DNA of 58,018 bases from an uncultured Oscillospiraceae bacterium (GCA_910588105.1 CAJUQD010000014.1:1-58018), one strand, 5' to 3'. Shown: positions 43,587-53,290, counted from the stretch's first letter. Numbers and translations are program-made. The notes: a model not told the origin generated them from the letters alone.

Positions 43587-43838
43587 GTTTCTTCCTCCTC
43601 AAATTTGAATGATCGGTTCCGGCGCGGCGGGTGGCCCCCGGGCTTTGGTGAAACCGCCCACCGAATGATATGATTGTAGCGAATTATTTAGCAGTTCTGA
43701 ATGGAGTATTTGACGCTCGGCCTGTAAAATCTCTCTGAGTTTCCCGGCGATTTCTGGAAAAGATGTAATTTTTCAAAAAACATGTCTTTTTCTCGCGTCA
43801 TATTTGTGCATCCTGACGGATTCTCCGTTCGTCGCCAT

Positions 43839-43868
43839 TTGACACGCCGATTCTTTTGGTGATATGAT
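43839..43868 (+). promoter_or_regulatory. Promoter of the YesM/YesN two-component operon
   Basis: TTGACA (43839-43844) and TATGAT (43863-43868) with an 18-nt spacer, about 25 nt before the kinase start. In the same 306-nt gap the minus strand has a TACAAT -10 without a clear -35 for the binding-protein gene, compatible with activator dependence. Confidence 0.75.
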
Positions 43869-43892
43869 AGATTTATCTTATTATAGGGGGGC

Positions 43893-45710
43893 ATGGATAT
43901 GGCGCATACGCACAAAACCGGCGCTGTTCGGTTCGGTATACAGGCCCGGGTACTGGCCCTAGCCGTCCTGTTCACCCTGCTTACCGCAGGGATTATTCTC
44001 ATCACCAGCACCCTGTCCCTGTCCTCCCAGCTGCGCCGCTCCGTCATCCAGTCGGCTGAATACACCCTCCAGACCTCCGCCGCCATCCTCCGGCGGAATA
44101 TCCGGGAAGTAAACGACCTGTCCCGCTGGTGCCGGGTGGATTCCACCGTGCGAACCGCCATGCTGTCCAGCATTTCAAACGGCACCTTGACCAACACCGT
44201 CTACCCCCTTATCTCCAACAAGTTCAGCTCCATGCACACCGCTCCATACATCCAGCGCTTCCTCCTCTACGGCAGCAACGCCCGGCTCATCATGCTGGGC
44301 ACTGCCGCCAGCCAGTCCGTACTGCTGGGCCGGGACAACATCGACCGGCTGCCCGGCGTGGCCGGGGAGAGCCCGGTGAGCCAGTGGGAGCAGATCATGC
44401 CCGATCCCCTGCTCCAGCCCCGCATCACCCTGGAGGGCATCCCGGTGTCCAGCACCATGACCAGCAGTGACCGCAGCCACACCGCCTGGGTGTACCTGTC
44501 CGTCTCTCCCACCCTCATCACCGATGCCCTGCGGGGCTTCACCCTGGAGGAGGGTGCCTGGCTTTGCTGGATTATGGGCGGGCAGCTCTACCGGGTGGAG
44601 GGGGACGATCTTTTGTGCCTGGGCAGCGCGGACCAGCTTCCAGAGCCGGAGGCGGACGTGGAGGACACATTGGGCCGGGATACCCTGCTTTACTCCGCCA
44701 CGCTGGACGGCGTGGCGTGCAGCGTTGTGGCCTGCCCGCTGGGCCTCCATCAGCTCTATCTGGCGGAGGTCATCCCCAACGACCGCATGGCCCACCCTCT
44801 CTCCCTGCTGGGCGGGCCTGCGCTGGTCAGCCTGCTGCTGGTGCTGGTGATGGGCCTGGGCATGTCGGCCCTGCTCCACCGCACGGTGGCCGCGCCAATC
44901 GTCGCCCTCCAGCGGCAGATGGAGAAGGTGGGCCGGGGCGATTTCTCCGTGAATCCCGCCATTGAGTGGAACCACGAACTGGGCGATGTGGGCCGGGGCA
45001 TCAACGAGCTGTCCCGGGGCGTGTCCTCCCTGATGGAAAAGCGCATTGAGGACGAGCAGCAGCGCCTGGCCCTGGAATACCAGATGCTGCAAAGCCAGAT
45101 TAGTCCCCACTTTATTTACAACACACTGAACAGCATCAAGTGGATGGCCACCATCCAGCACGCCCCCGGCGTGGCCGAGATGGTCACCGCCCTCTCCCGC
45201 CTGCTCAAAAGCGTATCCAAAGGCACCCAAAAGCTGGTCCCCCTGGAAGAGGAGTTCGCCCTGCTGGAGGACTATTTTACCATACAGCGCTATCGTTACG
45301 GCGGGACGATCTCGCTGGATGCCCCAGATTTGGAGCAGGCATACCGCAACTACCTGATTCCCCGTTTTACCCTCCAGCCCCTGGCGGAAAACGCCATCTT
45401 CCACGGCATTGAGCCCAAGGGCGGCGTGGGCAGGCTGTGGGTTACCATCCGGCGGGACCAGCCGTCGGGGAATCTGCTGATCTCCATGGCGGACGACGGC
45501 GTCGGCATGGAGGAGGAGCAGGTCAAGCGGCTGCTGGCCGGAGCCGGACAGGACGGCGGCGAGGCCGGGCCCTTCCGCCACGTAGGGCTGTGGAGCGTCC
45601 ACCGGCTGCTCCAGCTCAGCTTCGGGCCGGGTTATGGCCTGACGGTGCGCAGCGCGCCCGGCCAGGGCACCGCCGTCACCCTGCGCCTGCCGGAACAGCC
45701 GCAAGGCTGA
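43893..45710 (+). CDS. YesM-like sensor histidine kinase
   Basis: A 605-residue membrane kinase. Helix one lies at about residues 20-45, an extracellular sensor domain at about 45-295 and helix two at about 300-325. A HAMP domain follows, then the His_kinase motif QSQISPHFIYNTLNSIKW with the phospho-acceptor His, and a GHKL ATPase with ADDGVGM. This is the YesM/LytS-type family that controls carbohydrate uptake genes. Divergent placement from the importer suggests it senses the imported glycan or its binding protein. A very strong hairpin separates it from the response regulator. Confidence 0.9.
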   Translation: MDMAHTHKTGAVRFGIQARVLALAVLFTLLTAGIILITSTLSLSSQLRRSVIQSAEYTLQTSAAILRRNIREVNDLSRWCRVDSTVRTAMLSSISNGTLTNTVYPLISNKFSSMHTAPYIQRFLLYGSNARLIMLGTAASQSVLLGRDNIDRLPGVAGESPVSQWEQIMPDPLLQPRITLEGIPVSSTMTSSDRSHTAWVYLSVSPTLITDALRGFTLEEGAWLCWIMGGQLYRVEGDDLLCLGSADQLPEPEADVEDTLGRDTLLYSATLDGVACSVVACPLGLHQLYLAEVIPNDRMAHPLSLLGGPALVSLLLVLVMGLGMSALLHRTVAAPIVALQRQMEKVGRGDFSVNPAIEWNHELGDVGRGINELSRGVSSLMEKRIEDEQQRLALEYQMLQSQISPHFIYNTLNSIKWMATIQHAPGVAEMVTALSRLLKSVSKGTQKLVPLEEEFALLEDYFTIQRYRYGGTISLDAPDLEQAYRNYLIPRFTLQPLAENAIFHGIEPKGGVGRLWVTIRRDQPSGNLLISMADDGVGMEEEQVKRLLAGAGQDGGEAGPFRHVGLWSVHRLLQLSFGPGYGLTVRSAPGQGTAVTLRLPEQPQG

Positions 45711-45717
45711 ATCAACG

Positions 45718-45766
45718 CAGCTGCGCTCCGCCGCCCGGCGGAGCGCAGCTGAAAAGCCGGCTTTTC
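45718..45766. repeat. Long perfect hairpin between the kinase and regulator genes
   Basis: CAGCTGCGCTCCGCC and GGCGGAGCGCAGCTG (15-bp arms, 4-nt loop) are followed immediately by the palindrome GAAAAGCCGGCTTTTC. There is no T run; it may modulate the kinase-to-regulator ratio. Confidence 0.65.
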
Positions 45767-45804
45767 ATATTCGCACCATCAAAAACTGATTTGGGGATGA
45801 GGAG

Positions 45805-47022
45805 ATGTTCAAGGTACTGCTGGTGGACGACGAGCCCCTGGTCCTCATCGGGCTGCAGGGGATGCTGGACTGGGGCAAGCTGGGCTGGGAGATCGCCGGG
45901 ACGGCCCGCAACGGGAAGGAGGCGCTGGAGCTGGTGGGGGAACTGCGCCCCGACCTGGTGCTGTGCGACATCAAAATGCCGGTGATGGGCGGGCTGGCCC
46001 TGGCAAAAAAGTGCCAGGAGCTGGATATGGGCCTGCCTGTGTTCATCATGCTCACCAGCTACGAGGAGTTTGACTACGTGAAGCAGTCCATCAACCTGGG
46101 GGTTCTGGAGTATCTGGTCAAGCTGGACCTCACCCCCCAGAGCCTGGAAAACGCCCTGCGCGCCCCGGGCAGCGCCGCCCTGTCCCCCGCCAGCGGCCTG
46201 AGCCAGTACCGGGAACGGTTCTTCCTCCAGCTCTACGGCGGGCTGTTCGACGACGGGGAGGAGTTCCGCCGCCTGTGCGGCGATTTCGGCCTGCGCTTTG
46301 ACTCCCCCCACTATGTGGTGTCCCTGGGCGCGCTGCAAAACCGCACGCTGGACACCAAGCGGCTTGCCACCCTCAGCGCCGGCATCACCAACATGGCGGC
46401 CAGCACCCTGCCAAAGTACATGCCCTGCACCGTGACGGGGATGGACCTGCGCCATTTTTCCGTCCTTTTCCCCCTGGCCGGGCTGGACGGATGGGAGGAA
46501 CGGGTGTCCGCCGTGCTGGAAAAGGCAGGAGAGGTACTCCAGGGCTACTTCGGCACCCCGGTTTGGTGGGCGGTGGGCCGGACGGTGGATGACATTTTGG
46601 AGGTGTGCGAGAGCCATCGCAGCGCCTTCTCCACCCTGTCCCTGCTCAGCGCCAAGTCCCCCATCGTATTCTGCCGCGTCCAGCCCCTGGACTACCACGC
46701 CCAGCAGGTGGTGCAGGTGCAGGAGTACATCCGCCAAAACCTGGGCAAACGGCTGAGCCTGAACGAGGTGGCGTCGGCATTCAATTTCAGCCCCAACTAC
46801 CTCAGCCAGCTTTTCGCCCAGTGGGGAGAGAGCGGCTTTGTGGAGTTTGTCACCGCCACCCGGGTAAACGCGGCCAAGGATCTGATGGCCTCCACCGACC
46901 TGAAAATCTATGAGATCAGCGAACGGTTGGGCTTTGAGAGCGCGTTCTACTTCAGCAAGGTATTTAAAAAGGTGGAGGGGATCAGCCCCCGGGACTATAT
47001 GCAGCGTGTGAAAGGCGGCTGA
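45805..47022 (+). CDS. YesN-like response regulator with AraC DNA-binding domain
   Basis: A 405-residue regulator. The receiver domain (residues 1-120) has VDDEP, the phospho-acceptor Asp in LVLCDIKMP and the lysine region EYLVKLD. A central linker (about 150-290) and a C-terminal AraC domain with two helix-turn-helices follow (LSLNEVASAFNFSPNYLSQLF and ISERLGFESAFYFSKVFKK). It would activate the divergent importer operon upon phosphorylation. Cognate partner of the upstream kinase. The next gene begins 1 nt after its stop. Confidence 0.92.
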   Translation: MFKVLLVDDEPLVLIGLQGMLDWGKLGWEIAGTARNGKEALELVGELRPDLVLCDIKMPVMGGLALAKKCQELDMGLPVFIMLTSYEEFDYVKQSINLGVLEYLVKLDLTPQSLENALRAPGSAALSPASGLSQYRERFFLQLYGGLFDDGEEFRRLCGDFGLRFDSPHYVVSLGALQNRTLDTKRLATLSAGITNMAASTLPKYMPCTVTGMDLRHFSVLFPLAGLDGWEERVSAVLEKAGEVLQGYFGTPVWWAVGRTVDDILEVCESHRSAFSTLSLLSAKSPIVFCRVQPLDYHAQQVVQVQEYIRQNLGKRLSLNEVASAFNFSPNYLSQLFAQWGESGFVEFVTATRVNAAKDLMASTDLKIYEISERLGFESAFYFSKVFKKVEGISPRDYMQRVKGG

Positions 47023-47023
47023 C

Positions 47024-48388
47024 ATGGATTTATTCGGATTCAACCGGTTTATGGACGGCGGGCAAAACCATCCGCCCCGCTCGGGCCCCGGCCTCTGGCT
47101 CCAGACCCTCTGGGACAACCTGGGCGGCCTGTTGGCGGGCAACGTGCTCACCTTTATCGGCTTTCTGCCCCTGGCCCTTGGCGTGAGCCTGGGCCTGGTG
47201 TACGAAAACCTGTGGATCACCCTGCTGTCCGGCGGGGCCGGCGGGGCGCTGGCGGGGGTATTCTGGGCCCCCATGCTCTCCCTGGCCCTTCAGGCGTTCC
47301 GGGGCGGAACCCGGGGATGGTTTGCCCGCTGGCTGCGGGCCGTCCGCAGCGCCCCCATCCCCGCCGCGCTGGCCGGGGCCGTCCTGGGCCTTCTTGCCGG
47401 GGGCTTTCTCCAGGCCGGAGCCCTTTTAACCCAGCTTTTGGGCGGCGGAGGCCGTCCCTCCCTGCTGGTGTGGGCGGTGCTGTGCGCGGATTTGTTCCTG
47501 CTGTCCCTGGCCGCGGCGGCGCTCTTTCCGGCCCTGTGCGCCGGGGATGGAGGATTTCCTCCCCCCCGCCGCCTGGCCGCGCTGGTCTTGGCCGCGCCTG
47601 GCCGCGTATGCGCCGCCGCCCTGGCCGGGCTGGCCTGGTGCGTACTGGGCGCGGCCCTTTTCCCAGTGAGCGTCCCCTTCGCCTTCGCGCTGGGCTTTTG
47701 GCCCGCCGCGCTGCTCACCGCGCAGCTGGTTCTGCCTGGGCTTGAGTCCGCCTTTGACCTGTCCGCCTGGGAACCGGAGCCCTCCCCTGCCCCGGCTGGG
47801 GACGGGCTGCGCGCCGCCCAGCGGGGGGAGATCTGGTGGCGGCGGCGCGGGCCGGCGGCGGTGGTTGCGGCGGCGTGCGCAGGGCTGCTGCTATGGGGCG
47901 GCTGGATGCTGTTCCATACCAGCGAGCCAGACCTCCAGATTGCCGTGGTCCACGCCCGGCCCCTGCCCGACGGCGTGCGCCAGGCGCTGGAGCGCTCCCT
48001 GGCTGGCCTGGTGGGCGACCTGAACGGAGACGGCACGGCCCTGGTACAGGTTAACGATTACACCGTGGTGTTTGACGGCGGCGCCGTCGACGCCGACCTG
48101 CAGACCGCCGGCGCCACCCTTCTGGCCACCGATCTGGCCATGGGGGACAGCGCCCTGTTTTTGGTGGAGGACCCGGCAGGCTTTTTAGCCCGCTATGGAG
48201 ACAAGGTGGACCTGGCCGGCACGGCCCTTTGGGCGGATTACCCCAGGCTTGCCGGGCTGGATGCGGGAAGCTGGCCCGCCCTGGACGGCATGGGGGCGGA
48301 CGTGCCGGGGCAGGAGCTGCTGGGGCCGCTTACCGTTTTGCCCGCCCGGGCGGCCCACGCCGAAACGCTGGACGTCCTGCTGGGCTAA
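47024..48388 (+). CDS. Uncharacterised membrane protein with a C-terminal extracellular domain
   Basis: A 454-residue protein. The N-terminal half has six or so hydrophobic segments (about residues 30-250), opening with DLFGFNRFMDGG and a glycine-rich helix, loosely reminiscent of YesL/DUF624 proteins that often accompany YesM/YesN. After a further helix (about 280-300) comes a soluble domain with LNGDGTALVQVNDYTVVFDG. Starts 1 nt after the response regulator, so it is translationally coupled and probably part of the same sensing module. Function unknown. Confidence 0.6.
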   Translation: MDLFGFNRFMDGGQNHPPRSGPGLWLQTLWDNLGGLLAGNVLTFIGFLPLALGVSLGLVYENLWITLLSGGAGGALAGVFWAPMLSLALQAFRGGTRGWFARWLRAVRSAPIPAALAGAVLGLLAGGFLQAGALLTQLLGGGGRPSLLVWAVLCADLFLLSLAAAALFPALCAGDGGFPPPRRLAALVLAAPGRVCAAALAGLAWCVLGAALFPVSVPFAFALGFWPAALLTAQLVLPGLESAFDLSAWEPEPSPAPAGDGLRAAQRGEIWWRRRGPAAVVAAACAGLLLWGGWMLFHTSEPDLQIAVVHARPLPDGVRQALERSLAGLVGDLNGDGTALVQVNDYTVVFDGGAVDADLQTAGATLLATDLAMGDSALFLVEDPAGFLARYGDKVDLAGTALWADYPRLAGLDAGSWPALDGMGADVPGQELLGPLTVLPARAAHAETLDVLLG

Positions 48389-48555
48389 GAGCCTGTATCC
48401 ATAGCCGAACACACGGAACAACCGGGGATTCCCCCTGGCCGCACGGCAAATTTTCGCAGAAATCAAACCGCCGGGCATATTTGGATGCCCAAGCGGCTGG
48501 GAGGCTGAAAGAACGGGGCATACTAAGCATGGCAGCCAGAAAGGAGGCGCAGGCC

Positions 48556-49539
48556 ATGTCAAATTCAGACGGACGCAGAGCCGCGCACACAGGGCATATC
48601 ACCCCGCTGGAGCATATTTACGACATGATTATTGTGGGCGGCGGTCCCGGCGGGTACGCCGCCGCCCTTTACGCGGCCAGAGCCGGGCTGGACACCGTTG
48701 TGCTGGAGCAGCTTGCCCCGGGCGGGCAGGCTGCCCTCACCCAGCGGGTGGACAACTACCCCGGTTTTGACCAGGGCATCGACGGCTACGCCCTGGGGGG
48801 GAATATGCGCAGGGGGGCGGAGCGCTTTGGCGCAAAAACCCGGATAACCCAGGCAAAATCCCTTGCCCTGGCCGGCGCGGTCAAGCAGGTGGACACCGGG
48901 GATGGGACGCTGCTGGGCAGGACCGTTGTGCTGGCTACCGGAGCCGTCCCCCGGGAGCTGGGGGTAGCCGGCGAACAAGAGCTGGCAGGGCGCGGCGTAC
49001 ACTATTGCGCCGCCTGCGACGGGATGTTTTACCGAGATAAAACTGTGGCCGTGGTGGGGGGAGGCAGCAGCGCGGCGGAGGACGCCCTGCTCCTGTCCCG
49101 GGTGTGTTCCCGGGTGATCCTGATCCACCGGCGGGATACGCTCCGGGCGGAAAAAGTATACCACGTCCCCCTGTCGGAAGCAAGCAATGTGGAATTTCGC
49201 TGGAACAGCGTGGTTGCCGAACTGCTCCAGAGGGACGGGCTGCAGGGCATCCGCCTGCGGAACGTCAAAACCGAAGTGGAGCAAACGGTGGACTGCGACG
49301 GCGTATTTGTCAGCATCGGCAGAAACCCGGCCTCCGGGCTGGCGCGGGGGCAGCTCAGGCTGGATCCGGCGGGCTATATCCTGGCGGATGAATCCACCAG
49401 GACCAGCATCCCCGGCGTGTTCGCGGTGGGCGACGTACGCACCAAGGCCCTGCGGCAGATTGTGACCGCTGCGGCCGACGGCGCGGTGGCAGTCCACTAT
49501 GCCCAGGAGTATCTGGCGCAAGGCGGCGGTCCCTTTTAA
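48556..49539 (+). CDS. trxB: Thioredoxin reductase-like flavoprotein
   Basis: A 327-residue FAD/NAD(P)H oxidoreductase. The FAD motif is IIVGGGPGGYAAALYAARAG, the redox-active pair is CAAC within VHYCAACDGMFY, the nucleotide motif is VVGGGSSAAEDALLL and the C-terminal FAD motif is PGVFAVGDVR. The domain order is that of bacterial thioredoxin reductase. About 20 extra N-terminal residues precede the core; ATG 48556 has AAGGAGG 8 nt upstream. No thioredoxin gene is adjacent, so the true electron acceptor could be another disulfide protein. Confidence 0.88.
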   Translation: MSNSDGRRAAHTGHITPLEHIYDMIIVGGGPGGYAAALYAARAGLDTVVLEQLAPGGQAALTQRVDNYPGFDQGIDGYALGGNMRRGAERFGAKTRITQAKSLALAGAVKQVDTGDGTLLGRTVVLATGAVPRELGVAGEQELAGRGVHYCAACDGMFYRDKTVAVVGGGSSAAEDALLLSRVCSRVILIHRRDTLRAEKVYHVPLSEASNVEFRWNSVVAELLQRDGLQGIRLRNVKTEVEQTVDCDGVFVSIGRNPASGLARGQLRLDPAGYILADESTRTSIPGVFAVGDVRTKALRQIVTAAADGAVAVHYAQEYLAQGGGPF

Positions 49540-49561
49540 GAAACACGCGAAACTGTAAAGA

Positions 49562-49600
49562 GCAGCGCCGCCGGGGCTTGGCCCGGCGGCGCTGCCTTTT
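49562..49600 (+). terminator. Terminator after the thioredoxin reductase gene
   Basis: GCAGCGCCGCCGGG pairs perfectly with CCCGGCGGCGCTGC around a 6-nt loop, then a T run. Confidence 0.88.
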
Positions 49601-49616
49601 CCGCTCAATTTGTCTG

Positions 49617-50048
49617 TTACGCTTCCTTCACAGACTTCATAAACGCACCTGCCACCAGCAACAGGCACCCTGCCAGCAGGCAGGCCCAGGCGGCTACGGA
49701 GACGTAAAACACGCTCCAGCCCGCCTCGTTGGCGGCGTTGAAGGAAAACAGGCCAGCGACAAGCATGACCCGCTGCCCCACGGCGGCGCCAAAGGTGTAG
49801 CAATACAGGGCGATGGCGCCCAGGATGGACGCGCTGCCCACCAGGTCGAAGTTCCCCCAGCGGGAGGGGGCAAAGATGGCCAGGACGCACAGCGCCGCGC
49901 CCACAAAACCGGCCGCCGCAATCATCCCGGTGTTGGCCAACGGGTTATCCACGCTGACCATACCGCTGACGATGGTGAGGATGGTGCCCACCAGGCCCAG
50001 GATAGCGGCCAGGGCGCAGAGGTAGCCGCCGATCTTCAATTTCTTCAT
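49617..50048 (-). CDS. Small four-helix membrane protein linked to GH3
   Basis: A 143-residue integral membrane protein with four predicted helices and short loops. No recognised domain. ATG 50048 follows GGAG and overlaps the stop of the GH3 gene (ATGA), so it is translated with it; an upstream extension to 50156 lies entirely inside the GH3 gene and is rejected. As a coupled partner of a membrane-anchored hydrolase it may help anchor the enzyme or move its products; this is inference. Confidence 0.65.
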   Translation of the reverse strand: MKKLKIGGYLCALAAILGLVGTILTIVSGMVSVDNPLANTGMIAAAGFVGAALCVLAIFAPSRWGNFDLVGSASILGAIALYCYTFGAAVGQRVMLVAGLFSFNAANEAGWSVFYVSVAAWACLLAGCLLLVAGAFMKSVKEA

Positions 50049-53000
50049 GATACCTTCTCCTCCTTCTTCTTGGCAGAGGACAGCACATACATGACGGCAC
50101 AGGCCGCAGCCAGCACACCGGAGCCAACCTCCAGACCCATGTAAGTGGCCCGCCACCAGGTCATCCGGGAGCCAAAGTGGGTGGTCGCGTTATAGCGGTT
50201 CATCAGATGGCTCTCGCTCCACGCGAAGATGTTCTTGTGGACGGCGTCCTTCAGCTTGAGCTGGAGGTTGGCGTCCCCGTCGATGAGATGGGCATTCAAG
50301 GGGTCGCTGTACATCTGGTTGGCGAACAGGAAGCAATTCTCCAGGGTGGTGCTGGTGTAGAAATTGCCCTGGCCGCGGGTATCGAAGCAGGTGGTGCCCG
50401 AGTTGAGCACGGCGGTCCACAGATCCACATCGTCGTAGATGTCCGTGACGGCGTAGCCGATGAAGCCCCACTCGTTGGCCAGGATCTCGGTCATCAGGCC
50501 GTAGCTGGAGGTGCACTCGATGGCGCCGATCTTGGAGAAGGAAGTCATCAGGCCGCGCATACCGGCATCGTAGTCGGCGGTGTCGTACTTGGTGGCCTCA
50601 AAGGCGATCTGGTAGGCCCGCAGCTCCACCTCGCGGGCGCGCTGCTCCGTCATCCAGGGGGACACACCGCCCCGCTCGGACTCCTGGTCGTTGAAGGCGA
50701 AATGCTTGGGCGCGGCCACCAGGCCATACTCCAGCGCGCCGATGGCAAACTCCATGGCGGCCACACCGGACAGCACCGGATCCTCGGAATAATACTCGCC
50801 GTTGCGGCCGTTATAGGCGTGGCGGTGGGTATTCAGGCCGGGGCCCCACAGGATGTTGATGCCGGTGAACAGGGACTCGATGCCCTCGAACTGGCCCAGC
50901 TCATACATCAGCTCCGGGTTAAAGGTGGACGCGCCCATGGGGGCGTTGGCGAACACCTCGGGGTGCCAGTTGCCGTTGGGGTCGCTGCTTGGGATAGCCC
51001 AAGGGGCGTCTGGGTCCTTGGAGGCGTTCAGGTTGACGGCGATGCCGTTGCCTGCGTTCTCCGTCATATAGGTCTCAATGGTGCCGATGGAATCGGCCCC
51101 GGGAATGGACGGGCCGCCGAAGGAGAAGATGTACATGACCTCCTCCAGGGTGAGCTGATCCAGCAGCTGGTCCCACTTGGGATCGTCGTAGGGCACGCCG
51201 TACATCTCGTGGAGCTTGATGCCGCTGTCCACACCCCACTTGATCGCGGAAGTATCATCGCCGGTCTGGAGCTCATAGATCTTGCCGTTGAGGGCGTCGA
51301 TGAGCTCGGGGTTGGTCAGGGTCATGTTGTCATAGGTCTTGGGGAAGGTGCCCGCCCAGTCGGAGCGGGTCAGGTAGGTGACCTCGCCGGGCTGGTAGTA
51401 ATTCCAGTCGGAGTAGGGCAGCTGGTTCTTGATGGCATAGCCGGTCTTGGACACAGAGAACATGGTCTTGGAGAGGAAGCCCTCTGTGATGTTCTTCCTG
51501 TAGGCCTGGGCCTTATTACCCTCGCCCACCATCTTGGAGGCATCCATCCCCTGGGCCGCCATGATGGCGTTCAGCGCATCGTGGGCCCCGTTGCCCACGG
51601 CGAAGTAGTAGTCGCCCGGGTCCATGATATAGGTGCCCTCGCCATTGTTATAGCTCTCGTCATAGCTGGCAATATATTGCAGATCCACCTTCACGTCCAC
51701 GGTTTGGGACTCGCCGGGGGCCAGCACATCGGTCTTCTCAAAGTTCAGCAGCTGGATGGCGGATTTCTCCACGCCGCCCGGCGTGTAGGGAGCCTGGCCG
51801 TAGATCTGCACCGGGGTCTTGCCCGCGGCGGAGCCGGTGTTGGTTACCTTCACGGAGAAGGTTGCGAAGGCGCTGGGGGAACCGTTGCCGTTGGCGCCGA
51901 TCTCAAACTTGGGCTCGCCCTGCATCTCATAGCTGAAGGTAGTGTAGCTCAGGCCGAAGCCGAAGCCATAGGTCACCTCGTCGTCGTAATTCCAATTGCC
52001 GCTGGAGGCATAGGCTCCGGCGGGGGAGTCGGCGCCGCCGGTCCCGGCCACGCAGTCGTAATACCGGGTCTCATAGTAGCGGTAACCCACGTAGATGCCC
52101 TCCGCCTCGATGGCGTAGGCGCCGGGATTGAAGCCCAGCACGCCGCCGGTGCGGACGATGGTGCCCTCGGTGTTGGCGTAGTACATCTTGCCCATGTTCT
52201 GCATGGCGGGGGCGGACATGTTCCGGGCGGTGAAGATGTCAAACAATCCGCCGGAGGGGCTCACCTTGCCGCTGAGTATGTCCGCCACGCCCAGCATACC
52301 GTAACAGCCGGGGGCGCCAATCCACAAAATGGCGTCCACATCCGGATCGTCCTTCAGCGAGCCAATCTCCACCGAGGCGGAGCTGGACACCAGAACAATC
52401 ACCTTGTCGGAACACTCCTTGGCCAGGGCGATTATGTCGCGCTCGTTCTTGGTCAGGGAGAAGGGCTCCCCGCTTTCAAAATCCAGGCCGTCGGCCACGC
52501 CGCCGGGCAGATAGTCCAGCTGCTCGCAGCTGGGCCGGGCGATGACCACGATGGCCGCGTCGCCGTATTGGGCGAAGCTGGACTTAAAGCCGGAATTGAC
52601 GCCCTCGATCTCACTGATCGAGGGCTCGCCGGGGTTATAAACCTCGGCGGCGGGCTCGTTCTCGTAGTGCACATATGTCTCGCCCAGCTTGTCATATATG
52701 TCGATCATGGTCTGGTTCAGGTTGAAGCCCGCGCCGTCAAAGTCGAATTCGTCGCCGCTCCAGCCATCTACAGTGGGGGAGTTGGCCGCGCCCCGGGAAC
52801 CCACGGTCCAGGCGATGGTGTTGGCAAAATCGGTTTTGCTCTTGCTCAGGGCCTGCTCCAGGCTGATATAGCCTCCAAAGGCTTTGACGCCGAAGCTGGA
52901 ACCAAGCAGGTTGCTGTGGGAGCGGATGCCGAACAGGGTCACATTGGAACCCGAGCCAAGGGGCAGCGCGCCGTTGTTCTTCAGCAGGACGCTGCCCTCC

Positions 53001-53290
53001 GCTACCTCCCGGCGGCCCAGGTCGATGGCCGCCTCAATGAGGGCGTGGGAGTTGCCCGTGCCGTCGGCGTTCAGGAACTCCTCCGGGGGAGTGAATTTGT
53101 CATAGAGCGGATTGTTGGCGTCATGTTCGGAAACGAACCCCGAACTGATGGTGCCCAGGGCGGTGTCGATGGTGCCTGCGTTGGCCTCCAGAATATTTCC
53201 CAGCAAGAGGGATACGCACAGCACCAGCACCAGCAGGGCAGTCAGGCCCCGCCACAGGCCGCGTTTCGTTCTGGCAAGCATAATTTTCAC
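50045..53290 (-). CDS. Membrane-anchored, domain-permuted GH3 glycoside hydrolase
   Basis: A 1081-residue enzyme with the GH3 domains in reversed order. An N-terminal membrane helix (about residues 12-35) is followed by the GH3 C-terminal domain (EGSVLLKNNGALPL, then SSSASVEIG), an Fn3-like region (TYGFGFGLSYTTF) and last the catalytic TIM barrel (about 690-1000). The barrel has AAPKHFAFND and the probable nucleophile Asp about residue 950 in GYAVTDIYDDVD. A C-terminal helix (about 1047-1070) gives a second anchor. GTG 53290 is used; ATG 53281 is an alternative. Probably a beta-glucosidase-type enzyme working outside the cell; controlled by the operator at 53436. Confidence 0.88.
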   Translation of the reverse strand: MKIMLARTKRGLWRGLTALLVLVLCVSLLLGNILEANAGTIDTALGTISSGFVSEHDANNPLYDKFTPPEEFLNADGTGNSHALIEAAIDLGRREVAEGSVLLKNNGALPLGSGSNVTLFGIRSHSNLLGSSFGVKAFGGYISLEQALSKSKTDFANTIAWTVGSRGAANSPTVDGWSGDEFDFDGAGFNLNQTMIDIYDKLGETYVHYENEPAAEVYNPGEPSISEIEGVNSGFKSSFAQYGDAAIVVIARPSCEQLDYLPGGVADGLDFESGEPFSLTKNERDIIALAKECSDKVIVLVSSSASVEIGSLKDDPDVDAILWIGAPGCYGMLGVADILSGKVSPSGGLFDIFTARNMSAPAMQNMGKMYYANTEGTIVRTGGVLGFNPGAYAIEAEGIYVGYRYYETRYYDCVAGTGGADSPAGAYASSGNWNYDDEVTYGFGFGLSYTTFSYEMQGEPKFEIGANGNGSPSAFATFSVKVTNTGSAAGKTPVQIYGQAPYTPGGVEKSAIQLLNFEKTDVLAPGESQTVDVKVDLQYIASYDESYNNGEGTYIMDPGDYYFAVGNGAHDALNAIMAAQGMDASKMVGEGNKAQAYRKNITEGFLSKTMFSVSKTGYAIKNQLPYSDWNYYQPGEVTYLTRSDWAGTFPKTYDNMTLTNPELIDALNGKIYELQTGDDTSAIKWGVDSGIKLHEMYGVPYDDPKWDQLLDQLTLEEVMYIFSFGGPSIPGADSIGTIETYMTENAGNGIAVNLNASKDPDAPWAIPSSDPNGNWHPEVFANAPMGASTFNPELMYELGQFEGIESLFTGINILWGPGLNTHRHAYNGRNGEYYSEDPVLSGVAAMEFAIGALEYGLVAAPKHFAFNDQESERGGVSPWMTEQRAREVELRAYQIAFEATKYDTADYDAGMRGLMTSFSKIGAIECTSSYGLMTEILANEWGFIGYAVTDIYDDVDLWTAVLNSGTTCFDTRGQGNFYTSTTLENCFLFANQMYSDPLNAHLIDGDANLQLKLKDAVHKNIFAWSESHLMNRYNATTHFGSRMTWWRATYMGLEVGSGVLAAACAVMYVLSSAKKKEEKVS

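Noticed and set aside
40740..43673. 977-codon plus-strand frame
   Set aside because: Antisense to the sugar importer genes; low-complexity His/Gly/Gln composition.
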